A DNA stretch of 55,306 nucleotides from an uncultured Bacteroidota bacterium (GCA_902777005.1 CACYSB010000017.1:1-55306), one strand, 5' to 3'; counted from the stretch's first letter, positions 1 through 7,703 are shown. The notes: generated by a model not told the origin, from the letters alone. Program-made: numbers and translations.

Positions 1-40
1 TTCTCCTATCTTTCTCATACTCTTCTCATACCCTTACGCT

Positions 41-90
41 GCTCCCCTAAGTTAGGGGAGCTGTCACGCAGTGACTGAGGAGTGTGTCCC
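41..90. repeat. Two-hairpin palindromic repeat
   Basis: GCTCCCCTAA (41-50) and TTAGGGGAGC (52-61) form a perfect 10-bp inverted repeat around one base. It is followed by GTCAC-GCA-GTGAC (63-75) and GAGGAGTG. This hairpin, second hairpin, GGAG-tail layout resembles dispersed extragenic palindromes seen in many bacterial genomes. That comparison is from memory and no second copy is visible in this window. Confidence 0.5.
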
Positions 91-180
91 ACCTCCATAC
101 CCCGTACCCCGTAACCTATAACCCCTCAAAAGCATTTGTCTTATCTCCTCCCCTCCTTATCTCCTTCCCTCCTAAAAAAA

Positions 181-236
181 CATTAACCCGTACCCCGTAA
201 CCTGTAACCCGTAACCTGTAACCTGTAACCATTAAC
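181..236. repeat. 7-bp-period tandem array, CYGTAAC units
   Basis: Eight consecutive 7-base units (CATTAAC, CCGTACC, CCGTAAC, CTGTAAC, CCGTAAC, CTGTAAC, CTGTAAC, CATTAAC) lie in the non-coding region. The units are the reverse complement of the GGTTACR units at 7708-7779 and 19931-19979, so this is the same repeat family. Confidence 0.85.
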
Positions 237-545
237 CTTACCCCATAACAATGCCCCCTTTCCTTCGACCGGTGCCCAAATGTTTACGTTTGGTTCCATT
301 CATATTCAGCATCTTACAAAATATTTTCACCACCATTCGTAGACCGCAATCCCCCCGTCGTACTTTTGCATTCGGAAAGGGGAACGAACCGGCCACCGCA
401 AACCTCTCCAATACGCTTTAAATTAGATCTTTGACATATTGAGAACCCCACACAAATAACCGCCAACTCTCATCATGCCCTCTACCGCCCTGCTCACTCC
501 CTTCTCCTACCCCCAAAAACCTTAACCTTTAACCCTCAACCATCA

Positions 546-587
546 CTAACTCCCAACTCCTAACCCCTAACTCCAAACTCCATAACC
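546..587. repeat. Degenerate 7-bp-period array, CTAACTC units
   Basis: Six 7-base units are readable: CTAACTC, CCAACTC, CTAACCC, CTAACTC, CAAACTC, CATAACC. The period matches the other arrays of the window but the unit sequence differs. Confidence 0.7.
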
Positions 588-734
588 CTTAATAGGTATC
601 ATCGGAACATTATGTGTTTTATCTATCCCCCCTTTTTTTCTTCAGCAAGGAACAAGGTTTATTCTCATGGCGTTTGTTTGCACCTGCCGGTGCCGGCCTT
701 AACGGCCGCCCATAAGGGGATGGTGGAAGCGGCA

Positions 735-815
735 ATTGTTAAACAACGCTCCAACTACGGTCTAACAACGCTCCAACAACGCTCGAAAAAAGTAACGGTC
801 GGGGCGTTTTTTTTA
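735..815. repeat. CAACGCTC-rich repeat, possible diverged hairpin element
   Basis: AACAACGCTC recurs three times, and GTTAAACAACGCTCC resembles the core GTTAAACAACCGTAG of the long hairpin elements at 4760, 18535 and 49594. An imperfect pairing of AACGCTC with GGGGCGTT followed by a T-run (about 776-820) could act as a terminator. Membership in the hairpin family is a weak inference. Confidence 0.35.
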
Positions 816-868
816 ACATTTCATGGGGACATGAAAATAAAAGCAGGGGTTTGTCGTTATAATTATTG

Positions 869-2011
869 ATGAATATAGCTGCATTGGTATCGGGAGGAGT
901 GGACAGCTCCGTGGTGGTGCACCTGCTCAAGGAGCAAGGGTATACGCCAGACATCTTCTACATCCGCATAGGCATGGAGGATGAGGAGGGCTACATCGAC
1001 TGTCCGGCAGAAGAGGATATCGAGATTACGCAGTGGATTGCCAAGAAGTACGGCTGCCGCTTCGAGGAGGTCAACCTACACAAGGAGTACTGGGACAATG
1101 TGGTGAGTTACACCATAGAGAGTGTGCGCAAGGGGCTGACGCCCAACCCCGATGTGATGTGCAACAAGCTCATCAAGTTCGGCGCCTTCGACGACAAGCG
1201 AGGTCATGACTACGACCACATTGCCACAGGCCATTATGCTCGTACCGAGCAAGTGTGTAGTGGGGAGTGTGTAGTGGGTAGCACTCTACAGCATATAGGT
1301 AACGATGAGCCCCATGTGCTACCCACTACCCACTATCCACTATCCACTATATTCCTCGCCACCGCCAAGGACCCCATCAAGGACCAGACAGATTTCCTCT
1401 CGCAGCTCGAATACCGCCAGATACAGAAGCTCATGTTCCCCATCGGCCATCTTATGAAGAGCGAGGTGCGCACCATAGCCCACGAGGCTCACCTGCCCAG
1501 TGCCGACCGCAAGGACAGCCAGGGCATCTGTTTCCTCGGCAAAATAAACTACAACGACTTCATACGCCGCTACCTCGGCGAGCGCGAGGGCAAGATTGTG
1601 GAGCTGGAGACCGGCAAGGTGCTGGGCACCCACAAGGGCTACTGGTTCCACACCATAGGCCAGCGCAAGGGGCTCTACCTCAGCGGAGGCCCCTGGTTCG
1701 TGGTGCGCAAGGACATCGAGGAGAACGTGCTGTATGTAAGTCAGGGCTACGACCCCCGTGAGCAGTACGGCGACCGTATCACCCTCATGGGCTTCCACCC
1801 CTTGGCGCCCATAACCCTCACACTTCCCATGGAGGTGAAATTCAAGATACGCCATACGCCGGAGTTCCATCCCGGGCGTCTCGTGCAGTTGCCCGACGGC
1901 CTGGTTCAGATAGAGAGCGAGGAGCTCATCCAGGGCATCGCCGCCGGTCAGTACGCCACCATCTACGATGCCGACGCCCACCTTGTGATAGCCTCCGGCA
2001 TGATTGTTTAG
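869..2011 (+). CDS. mnmA: tRNA-specific 2-thiouridylase MnmA
   Basis: 380 residues from ATG 869; a TTG two codons into the same frame (866) is less likely. MnmA thiolates U34 of tRNA Lys, Glu and Gln, using ATP and sulfur passed from IscS/Tus-type donors. The N-terminal PP-loop SGGVDSS (residues 8-14), the first catalytic Cys98 in NPDVMCN, the second Cys221 in GICFLG and the downstream GQRKG motif are all present. Between residues about 127 and 160, where relatives have a short loop, there is an in-frame repeat insertion with 33-base inverted arms. The rest of the protein is intact, so I expect activity. rsmE follows after three bases and is probably cotranscribed. Confidence 0.96.
   Translation: MNIAALVSGGVDSSVVVHLLKEQGYTPDIFYIRIGMEDEEGYIDCPAEEDIEITQWIAKKYGCRFEEVNLHKEYWDNVVSYTIESVRKGLTPNPDVMCNKLIKFGAFDDKRGHDYDHIATGHYARTEQVCSGECVVGSTLQHIGNDEPHVLPTTHYPLSTIFLATAKDPIKDQTDFLSQLEYRQIQKLMFPIGHLMKSEVRTIAHEAHLPSADRKDSQGICFLGKINYNDFIRRYLGEREGKIVELETGKVLGTHKGYWFHTIGQRKGLYLSGGPWFVVRKDIEENVLYVSQGYDPREQYGDRITLMGFHPLAPITLTLPMEVKFKIRHTPEFHPGRLVQLPDGLVQIESEELIQGIAAGQYATIYDADAHLVIASGMIV
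1252..1348. repeat. Inverted repeat with 7-bp substructure inside mnmA
   Basis: Left arm 1252-1284 and right arm 1316-1348 are imperfect reverse complements over 33 bases, separated by 31 bases. The right arm is itself a 7-bp tandem (ACCCACT, ACCCACT, ATCCACT, ATCCACT). The insertion keeps the mnmA frame and encodes a stretch ending [13 protein letters not shown] close peptide, LPTVHYPLSTII, occurs in the BatA protein from a similar array at 21182-21238. Confidence 0.8.
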
Positions 2012-2014
2012 CTT

Positions 2015-2758
2015 ATGCAGTTATTCTATAGTAAAGACATATCATCCAGTGGTTTCTGCACCCTCGACGCCGAGGAGAGCCGCCACGCCGTGCGTGTGCT
2101 GCGTATGCGCGAGGGCGACACCATCAACGTCACCGACGGCATGGGGAACCTCTACGCCTGCCGCATAATCAATGCATCAGACAAAGCCTGTATTGTAGAG
2201 CCGTTTCATGAAACGGCTCATGAAGATAGTGCTACCCACAAAGAGACGTTTCGTGAAACGTCTCTACATCTGGCCGTGGCGCCCACTAAGAACCCCGCGC
2301 GCATGGAGTGGCTCGTGGAGAAAGCCGTGGAGATAGGGGTAGGGGAGATCACCCTCCTGCAGTGCGATCACAGCGAGCGCACGTTCCTCAAGACCGACCG
2401 TCTGGAGCGCCTCGCCCTCAGTGCCATGAAGCAGAGCCTCCATCTCACCCTGCCACGCATCAACCCCGCTGTCTCGCTGCATGATTGGCTCAATTCTCAA
2501 TTCTCAATTCTCAATTCTCAATTCAAATTCATCGCCCACTGTGAGGCCGACAAGCCCCGTACGCCCATCGCTGCTGCGCTGCAGCCGGGCATTGATGCCG
2601 TGGTGCTCATAGGTCCCGAAGGCGACTTCTCCGAGGAAGAGATAGCGCTGGCCCTCGACTGCGGCTTCCAGCCCGTGAGCCTTGGCCCCAGCCGCCTGCG
2701 CACCGAGACGGCAGCCCTCTACGCCGTCACTGCCTTTAACCTAATCAACGACCGATGA
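2015..2758 (+). CDS. rsmE: 16S rRNA m3U1498 methyltransferase RsmE
   Basis: 247 residues, SPOUT-class. It methylates N3 of U1498 in helix 44 of 16S rRNA using SAM. The N-terminal PUA-like part contains SRHAVRVLRMREGD. The C-terminal knot carries LIGPEGDFSEEEI and the family signature LGPSRLRTETAAL. Two repeat insertions are translated in frame: a 75-base palindromic element (about residues 60-85) between the PUA-like and SPOUT parts, and a 7-bp array (residues 159-170, LNSQFSILNSQF). The catalytic knot itself looks intact. The stop overlaps the next start by ATGA. Confidence 0.93.
   Translation: MQLFYSKDISSSGFCTLDAEESRHAVRVLRMREGDTINVTDGMGNLYACRIINASDKACIVEPFHETAHEDSATHKETFRETSLHLAVAPTKNPARMEWLVEKAVEIGVGEITLLQCDHSERTFLKTDRLERLALSAMKQSLHLTLPRINPAVSLHDWLNSQFSILNSQFKFIAHCEADKPRTPIAAALQPGIDAVVLIGPEGDFSEEEIALALDCGFQPVSLGPSRLRTETAALYAVTAFNLINDR
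2194..2268. repeat. Palindromic insertion element inside rsmE
   Basis: The element is bounded by TGTAGAG (2194-2200) and CTCTACA (2262-2268). Each end is itself palindromic: 2198-2219 is a perfect 22-base palindrome (GAGCCGTTTCA and its complement) and 2242-2264 pairs as GAGACGTTTC-GT-GAAACGTCTC. The two arms are reverse complements over about 26 bases with few mismatches. The length is 75 bases, exactly 25 codons, so the reading frame is kept. The central GTGCTACCCAC is also found in the mnmA insertion. Confidence 0.8.
2489..2524. repeat. CAATTCT 7-bp tandem array inside rsmE
   Basis: Four to five copies of the 7-mer CAATTCT occupy 36 bases (12 codons), encoding a near-repeat of LNSQFSI. 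It shares the 7-bp period with the other arrays, but the unit sequence is different and AT-rich within a GC-rich gene. Confidence 0.85.
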
Positions 2759-3399
2759 AAAAGTTATTGCTCATACTCCTGTTGTTCTCACCATTCGCAT
2801 TGTGCGCCCAGCCGCAGCTGGCCCTGCTTAAATACGGCGGCGGTGGCGACTGGTATGCCAACCCCACGTCGCTGCCAAACCTCATAGCCTTCTGCAACGC
2901 CGACCAGCAGATGGGCCTCAAGGCCGAGCCCGCCACTGTCGACGTTGGCAGCGCCGAGCTCTTCAACTACCCCTTTGTCCACATGACCGGCCACGGCAAC
3001 GTGGTCTTCAGCGACGCCGAGGCGCAGAACCTGCGCAACTACCTCATCGGCGGCGGTTTCCTGCATATCGACGACAACTACGGCCTGCGCGAGTTCATCG
3101 TGCCACAGATGAAGAAAGTCTTTCCCGAGCTCGAGTTCGTGGAGCTACCCTTCTCGCACCCCATCTATCACCAGAAATACCAGTTCCCCAACGGCTTGCC
3201 CAAGATACACGAGCACGACAACCACCCGCCCAAGGGCTACGGCCTGATATGGGAGGGCCGCCTCGTCTGCTTCTTCACCTGGGAGTGCGACCTCGGCGAC
3301 GGCTGGGAAGACCAGGACGTGCACAACGACAGCCAGGCCACGCGCCAGAAAGCCCTGCGCATGGGCAGCAATATTGTCCGTTACGCCTTCGGGGAGTAA
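2755..3399 (+). CDS. DUF4159 domain protein, exported
   Basis: 214 residues. A clear signal peptide (MKKLLLILLLFSPFALCAQ) precedes a DUF4159 domain, recognisable from the LKYGGGGDWYANPTSLPNLIAFCN start, the FPFVHMTGHG-like segment, LRNYLIGGGFLHIDDNYG and DLGDGWEDQDVH. The fold resembles a ThuA/class-I glutamine amidotransferase-like flavodoxin fold. The biochemical function is unknown and it is usually found with BatA/MoxR/vWA genes in other genomes. The start overlaps the rsmE stop by four bases. It converges on manA with only two bases between the stops and no obvious terminator. Confidence 0.85.
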   Translation: MKKLLLILLLFSPFALCAQPQLALLKYGGGGDWYANPTSLPNLIAFCNADQQMGLKAEPATVDVGSAELFNYPFVHMTGHGNVVFSDAEAQNLRNYLIGGGFLHIDDNYGLREFIVPQMKKVFPELEFVELPFSHPIYHQKYQFPNGLPKIHEHDNHPPKGYGLIWEGRLVCFFTWECDLGDGWEDQDVHNDSQATRQKALRMGSNIVRYAFGE

Positions 3400-3401
3400 A
3401 C

Positions 3402-4430
3402 TTATTTGAATTCGGCCAACCAGTCGCACCCGCGGGGCTCATCGTCCCAGCCGTGGGTGTCAATGGTCACCTCCAGCAGCTTGGCGTTGCCTTCGGGGAA
3501 CAGCTCCACGCTGTCGGCGGCGGCGGGCACCAGGCAGCATTCGCCCACGTGCAGCGGCACGATGGTGTCCATGCTCTTCACTGCCGCCAGTCCCTCGACG
3601 CACATGTAGAGCACGAAGCAGTCCACATCCTCGAGGTTCTTGCGTATTGGGGTGTTGAAGGGTATCAGCCGTGTGGCGAAGTAGTCGCAGGCTGCCACCG
3701 TGGTGGTCTCGTTCATGCGAGCCTGATAGCGTGTGGTGGCGTGGCCCTGGATGCCGCTGAAGTCTATGGCATCCATGGCCTCGGCTGTGTGCAGCTGGCG
3801 CTTGTGGCCGTCGGCGTCAATACGGTCGTAGTCGTAGATGCGGTAGGTGCAGTCGGACGTCTGCTGGATTTCGGCCACCATGACGCCGGCGCCGAGGGCA
3901 TGCACGCGTCCGGCGGGTATGAAGAACACGTCGCCCGCCTGGGGTTTCTCGGCATGCAGCAGGTCCGTCAGGTGGCCGCTGTCGAGGGCTGCGCGGTACT
4001 CCTCGGGCGTGGTGTCGCGACGGAAGCCGCTGATAATCTTCGCCCCCTCGTCGGCCTCCATCACATACCACATCTCCGTCTTGCCCTGCTCCATGCCGCG
4101 CTTGCGCGCCAGCTCGTCGTCGGGGTGCACCTGTATCGACAGGTCCTTGGCGGCGTCGATGACCTTCACCAGCAGCGGGAACTCGGTGCCGAAGCGGTTG
4201 AACACCTTGTCGCCCACCAGCTCGCCCATGTATATCTCGATAGCCTCGTTGAGCGTGTTGTCAGCCAGGAAGCCGTTGGCTATGACGCTTTCGCGCCCCT
4301 CCACTGATGAGAGCGCCCACAGCTCGCCGCAGTTGGGCAGCGGGTCGTAGTTGAAGCCGAAGCGTTTGAGTCTGTTGCCGCCCCAGATGACGTTCTTGTA
4401 GAGCGGCAGGAACTTTAATGGATAAATCAT
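3402..4430 (-). CDS. manA: Mannose-6-phosphate isomerase, class I
   Basis: 342 residues, the short (Bacillus/Bacteroides) form of type I phosphomannose isomerase, a zinc cupin interconverting fructose-6-P and mannose-6-P for GDP-mannose and related sugars. The start MIYPLKFLPLYKNVIWGG, the metal-binding LSIQVHPDDELA with downstream EMWYV, and PAGRVHALGAGVMVAEIQQTSD are characteristic. It is the second gene of a unit with a small lipoprotein. The upstream stop and this ATG share one base (TGATG), suggesting translational coupling. Confidence 0.95.
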   Translation of the reverse strand: MIYPLKFLPLYKNVIWGGNRLKRFGFNYDPLPNCGELWALSSVEGRESVIANGFLADNTLNEAIEIYMGELVGDKVFNRFGTEFPLLVKVIDAAKDLSIQVHPDDELARKRGMEQGKTEMWYVMEADEGAKIISGFRRDTTPEEYRAALDSGHLTDLLHAEKPQAGDVFFIPAGRVHALGAGVMVAEIQQTSDCTYRIYDYDRIDADGHKRQLHTAEAMDAIDFSGIQGHATTRYQARMNETTTVAACDYFATRLIPFNTPIRKNLEDVDCFVLYMCVEGLAAVKSMDTIVPLHVGECCLVPAAADSVELFPEGNAKLLEVTIDTHGWDDEPRGCDWLAEFK

Positions 4431-4624
4431 CAGTACTTCTTTGTCGAGGGAGCCTTGGTGCTTCCCTTCACCTTGTAGTTCGACTTCACAGTAACGCCTT
4501 TGTTCGACTGCTTGCGGCCGTACATCGTCTGCTCAGAGCGGCAGCCGGCGAACACGGCGCAACTCATGGCAACGATGCAACCCATCATCAGCAGCGACAT
4601 TGTTTTCTTAACTCTGTATTTCAT
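4430..4624 (-). CDS. Small lipoprotein, function unknown
   Basis: 64 residues from the ATG at 4624. The N-terminus is basic (MKYRVKK), followed by a hydrophobic stretch ending in the lipobox FAGC (Cys28). The mature part is short, Lys/Ser/Thr-rich and without a recognisable domain. A good promoter lies upstream (TTG at 4707-4709, 20-base spacer, TACTTTTG at 4679-4686 on the minus strand). The coupling to manA looks positional, as nothing links the functions. A longer in-frame extension upstream would run through the promoter and the hairpin repeat, so I reject it. Confidence 0.75.
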   Translation of the reverse strand: MKYRVKKTMSLLMMGCIVAMSCAVFAGCRSEQTMYGRKQSNKGVTVKSNYKVKGSTKAPSTKKY

Positions 4625-4678
4625 TTGTATCTGATTTTCAGTGCTATTGTGCCGGTGTATATCACACTCTCCACACCG

Positions 4679-4709
4679 CAAAAGTACTATATCTTTTTGA
4701 ATTGTGCAA
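4679..4709 (-). promoter_or_regulatory. Bacteroidota-type promoter for lipoprotein-manA
   Basis: Read on the minus strand: TTG (4709-4707), a 20-base spacer, then TACTTTTG (4686-4679), matching the TAnnTTTG -7 consensus. It lies about 55 bases before the ATG at 4624. Confidence 0.7.
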
Positions 4710-4759
4710 GTCCGTTGAAAAAAAAAGTCGTCGTAAAACGCCGTTATTGTGCCGCTAAC

Positions 4760-4870
4760 CCTCCGGCCCCCCTCCGGCTCCGGTCCGACCCCTCTCCGAC
4801 AAAAAACCGTTAAACAACCGTAGAACAGTCGGAGCGGGTACGGAGGGGCTGCGGAGAGGCTCCGTAGAAG
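4760..4870. repeat. Long hairpin element, copy A
   Basis: The 303-base gap between the divergent genes at 4624 and 4928 holds the promoter at 4679-4709 and this element. CTCCGAC (4794-4800) pairs with GTCGGAG (4828-4834), and flanking CTCCGG/CGGAG blocks extend the pairing. The core AACCGTTAAACAACCGTAG is shared with copies B and D, and CCGACAAAAAACCGTTAAACA is shared with copy C in opposite orientation. Confidence 0.75.
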
Positions 4871-4927
4871 CACAATAAAACCTCTGAGGTGTCGTTATAG
4901 ACAACAGGAAATCGTCAGATAAACGGA

Positions 4928-5836
4928 ATGAACAAGAGGATAGCCATAGGACATGCGGCGAGTGCGGCGGCGTACATCATCTTCGGCATCAACGTGGTGG
5001 TGTGCCGCGACATAGCCACCGACGGAGGGTTGGAGCCCATAGTGCTCTTCGCCATGCGGAGCCTGGTGGCCGGCCTTCTCTTCTGGCTGGCAGCGGCATT
5101 CACGCCCAAAGAGCATGTGCCGCCCAAGGACCTGCTGAGGTTGGCGGGTGCGGGGGTGCTGGGACTGTTCCTGCCGCAGCTGACCTTCCTGCACGCCATA
5201 GCCCACACCACGCCGGTCGACCTGTCGGTGATGAGCACCACGACGCCCATCTTCACCATGTTCGTGGCCGCCATCTTCCTGAAGGAGCCCATCACATGGA
5301 AGAAAGCCTTGGGTGTGGCACTGAGCTTCGGCGGCATACTGTGGCTGATACTGCAGAGCACCTTTGGCGGCAACGGCGCATCGGAGACCGAGCCGGTGGG
5401 CATACTCTACTGTTTCGCCAACTATATAGTCTTCGCCCTCTACCTTGGCACCTGCAGGCCGCTGATAGCGCGCTATTCGGTGGTGACGAGCATGAAGTGG
5501 ATGTTCCTGGCGTCGTTCCTGCTGTCGCTGCCCTTCGCGGTGCCGCACCTGCCGCAGAGCGACTTTGCCGCCGTACCTGGTTATGTGTGGTGGGAGATAG
5601 GCTTCATGATATTCTTCTCGACCTTCATAGCCTACTACCTCATACCGATAGGGCAGCAGCGCATCCGCCCCACGCTGGTGAGCATGTACGGCTACCTGCA
5701 GCCCATCATAGCCATTGCCGTGGCCATCTGGACGGGCATGGACCGGATTACTGTGACCAAGGTGCTGGCTGCGTTGCTGGTGTTCACGGGTGTGTGGGTG
5801 GTCAACCAGAGCCGCGCGGCGGCAGCGCCGAAGTAA
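4928..5836 (+). CDS. DMT-superfamily (EamA) transporter
   Basis: 302 residues with about ten predicted membrane helices in two EamA repeats. Repeat one runs from AASAAAYIIFGINVVVCRD to MSTTTPIFTMFVAAIFLKEP; repeat two from GILYCFANYIVFALYLG to VSMYGYLQPIIAIAVAIW. Such proteins export or import small metabolites, and the substrate cannot be read from sequence. The gene is monocistronic, between hairpin copy A and the promoter at 5866. Confidence 0.9.
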   Translation: MNKRIAIGHAASAAAYIIFGINVVVCRDIATDGGLEPIVLFAMRSLVAGLLFWLAAAFTPKEHVPPKDLLRLAGAGVLGLFLPQLTFLHAIAHTTPVDLSVMSTTTPIFTMFVAAIFLKEPITWKKALGVALSFGGILWLILQSTFGGNGASETEPVGILYCFANYIVFALYLGTCRPLIARYSVVTSMKWMFLASFLLSLPFAVPHLPQSDFAAVPGYVWWEIGFMIFFSTFIAYYLIPIGQQRIRPTLVSMYGYLQPIIAIAVAIWTGMDRITVTKVLAALLVFTGVWVVNQSRAAAAPK

Positions 5837-5865
5837 ATATTTTTTTCCAGTTGTGGAAATAATTG

Positions 5866-5873
5866 TATATTTG
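5866..5873 (+). promoter_or_regulatory. TAnnTTTG -7 box before the carboxyltransferase gene
   Basis: TATATTTG sits in an AT-rich gap, about 58 bases before the ATG at 5931. The upstream sequence is T-rich but no clear -33 TTTG is at the expected distance. Confidence 0.55.
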
Positions 5874-5930
5874 CATTGCCCCAAATATCGTTAATTTGGG
5901 GTAATGTTTTTATTTTAAATATATTGCAAA

Positions 5931-7703
5931 ATGGCAAAAGAGATAAAATTCAGTTTAGTGTACCGCGACATGTGGCAGAGCAGCGGCAAATACCAGCCGC
6001 GCGTAGACCAGCTTGTGCGCATAGCGCCGGTGATAGTGGACATGGGCTGCTTCGACCGCATAGAGACCAACGGCGGTGCCTTCGAGCAGGTGAACCTGAT
6101 GTACGGCGAGAACCCCAACAAGGCTGTGCGTGCCTGGACCAAGGAGTTCAACAAGGCTGGCATACAGACCCACATGCTGGAGCGTGCACTGAACGGCCTG
6201 CGTATGTACGGCGTGCCGAAGGATGTGCGCCAGTTGATGCCGAAGGTGAAGAAAGCCCAGGGCGTGGACATCATGCGCTCGTTCTGCGGACTGAACGACC
6301 CGCGCAACCTTGAGCTCAGCGTCAAGTATGCCAAGGAGGCGGGCATGATCAGCCAGGCTGCCCTGAGCATCACCCACTCGCCGGTGCACACCGTGGAGTA
6401 CTATATGGGCATCGTGGACAAGCTGGTGGAGTTCGGTGCCGACGAGATATGCCTGAAGGACATGGCCGGTGTGGGCCGTCCCGCCACGCTGGGCAAGCTT
6501 GTGCATGAGATCAAGACCAAATATCCGCACATCAAGGTGCAGTACCACGGCCACACGGGTCCCGGCCTGTCGATGGCCAGCACCCTGATGGTTGCCGAGG
6601 CCGGTGCCGATGTGATAGACTGTGCCATGGAACCCCTCTCGTGGGGCATGGTGCACCCCGACGTCATCAGCGTGCAGGCTATGCTGAAGGATGCCGGATT
6701 CCTGGTGAAGGACATCAACATGGACGCCTACATGGAGGCCCGCAAGCTGACGCAGGAGTTCATAGACGACTTCCTGGGACTCTATATCAACCCCGGCAAC
6801 CGTGTGAGTTCGTCGCTGCTGGTGGGCTGCGGCCTGCCCGGTGGCATGATGGGCTCGATGATGAGCGACCTGAAGGGTGTGCACGGTGCCATCAACATGG
6901 CACTGAAGAAGAACGGAAAGCCCGAGGTGAGCTTTGAGGAGCTGACGGTGCAACTGTTCCAGGAGGTGGAGCATATATGGCCCATGCTAGGCTATCCCCC
7001 GCTGGTGACCCCCTTCAGCCAGTACACAAAGAACATAGCGGTGATGAACCTGCTGGCCATGGCGCAGGGCAAGCCGCGCTTCAGCCAGATAGACAAGGAC
7101 TCGTGGAGCATGATACTGGGTCGCGCTGGCAAGCTGCCGGGACAATTGGCACCCGAAATCGTCGAGTTGGCCAAGCAGCAGGGCATGGAGTTCTACACCG
7201 GCGTGCCGCAGGATGCCTACCCCGACGCACTGCCCGAATACATCAAAGAGATGGAGCAGAACGGCTGGGAGCGCGGTGAGGACGACGAAGAGCTGTTCGA
7301 GCTGGCCATGCACGACCGCCAGTACCGCGACTACAAGAGCGGTGTGGCCAAGGAGCGCTTCAACAAAGAGGTTGCCCAGCTGCGTGCCGAGCGCGAGCCC
7401 AAGCCCGCCGCGCCGGCTACCGCCGAGAGCATAGCCCTCAACTATATCACCCCCAAGCACCCCAACGCCACCCCGATAGTAGCCACCGCCACCGGCCGTA
7501 TGCTGTGGGAAGTGCGTTTCGACGACAAGAGCACGGCTCCGGCACCCGGCACCGAGGTGAAAGAAGGCAATGCCATAGGCAACATTGAGGCCAGCTATGC
7601 CATAGTGCCTGTCACTGCCCTCAAGGGCGGCAAGGTCATCGACACCTGCGTCAAGCAGGGCCAGATGGTCAAGAAGGGCGACGTCATCGGCTGGGTGGAG
7701 TAA
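5931..7703 (+). CDS. Carboxyltransferase (oxaloacetate decarboxylase alpha / PycB-like) with degenerate biotinyl domain
   Basis: 590 residues. Residues 1-300 form the HMGL-like TIM barrel of biotin-dependent carboxyltransferases, with metal ligands Asp13 (YRDMWQS), His206 and His208 (YHGHTGPG), and the lysine that is carbamylated in the family at K176 (CLKDMAG). A PYC-OADA conserved domain follows. The C-terminal 75 residues look like a biotinyl/lipoyl domain (TATGRMLWEV to VKKGDVIGWVE), but the segment that should read EAMKM reads EASYA (553-557): the biotin-accepting lysine is replaced by Tyr556. It may therefore work with a separate biotin carrier or a different acyl acceptor. Bacteroidota relatives are commonly annotated as pyruvate carboxylase subunit B, which may not be correct for this form. 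Confidence 0.85.
   Translation: MAKEIKFSLVYRDMWQSSGKYQPRVDQLVRIAPVIVDMGCFDRIETNGGAFEQVNLMYGENPNKAVRAWTKEFNKAGIQTHMLERALNGLRMYGVPKDVRQLMPKVKKAQGVDIMRSFCGLNDPRNLELSVKYAKEAGMISQAALSITHSPVHTVEYYMGIVDKLVEFGADEICLKDMAGVGRPATLGKLVHEIKTKYPHIKVQYHGHTGPGLSMASTLMVAEAGADVIDCAMEPLSWGMVHPDVISVQAMLKDAGFLVKDINMDAYMEARKLTQEFIDDFLGLYINPGNRVSSSLLVGCGLPGGMMGSMMSDLKGVHGAINMALKKNGKPEVSFEELTVQLFQEVEHIWPMLGYPPLVTPFSQYTKNIAVMNLLAMAQGKPRFSQIDKDSWSMILGRAGKLPGQLAPEIVELAKQQGMEFYTGVPQDAYPDALPEYIKEMEQNGWERGEDDEELFELAMHDRQYRDYKSGVAKERFNKEVAQLRAEREPKPAAPATAESIALNYITPKHPNATPIVATATGRMLWEVRFDDKSTAPAPGTEVKEGNAIGNIEASYAIVPVTALKGGKVIDTCVKQGQMVKKGDVIGWVE

Larger units (their letters stand above)
1..868. other. Repeat-rich non-coding region upstream of mnmA
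   Basis: No convincing gene lies here. The strand is pyrimidine-rich and made of degenerate short repeats: a hairpin element at 41-90, 7-bp-period arrays at about 98-126, 181-236 and 546-587, and a CAACGCTC-type repeat at 735-815. A promoter-like TACTTTTG at 361-368 and TTTGACAT near 431 have no gene directly after them. An open frame at 612-869 has no recognisable domain, is biased by the surrounding repeats and runs into mnmA, so I do not call it. Confidence 0.7.

Noticed and set aside
612..869. 85-codon open frame before mnmA
   Set aside because: No recognisable domain or signal, composition set by the repeats at 735-815, and it runs into the mnmA start.
3249..4307. 352-codon open frame antisense to manA
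   Set aside because: Shadow frame; manA on the other strand has all expected motifs.
4625..4873. N-terminal extension of the small lipoprotein
   Set aside because: It would translate through the promoter and hairpin copy A and hide the lipoprotein signal peptide.
4895..5884. 329-codon open frame antisense to the EamA transporter
   Set aside because: Arg/His/Gln-rich shadow without domains; the sense frame is a clear DMT transporter.
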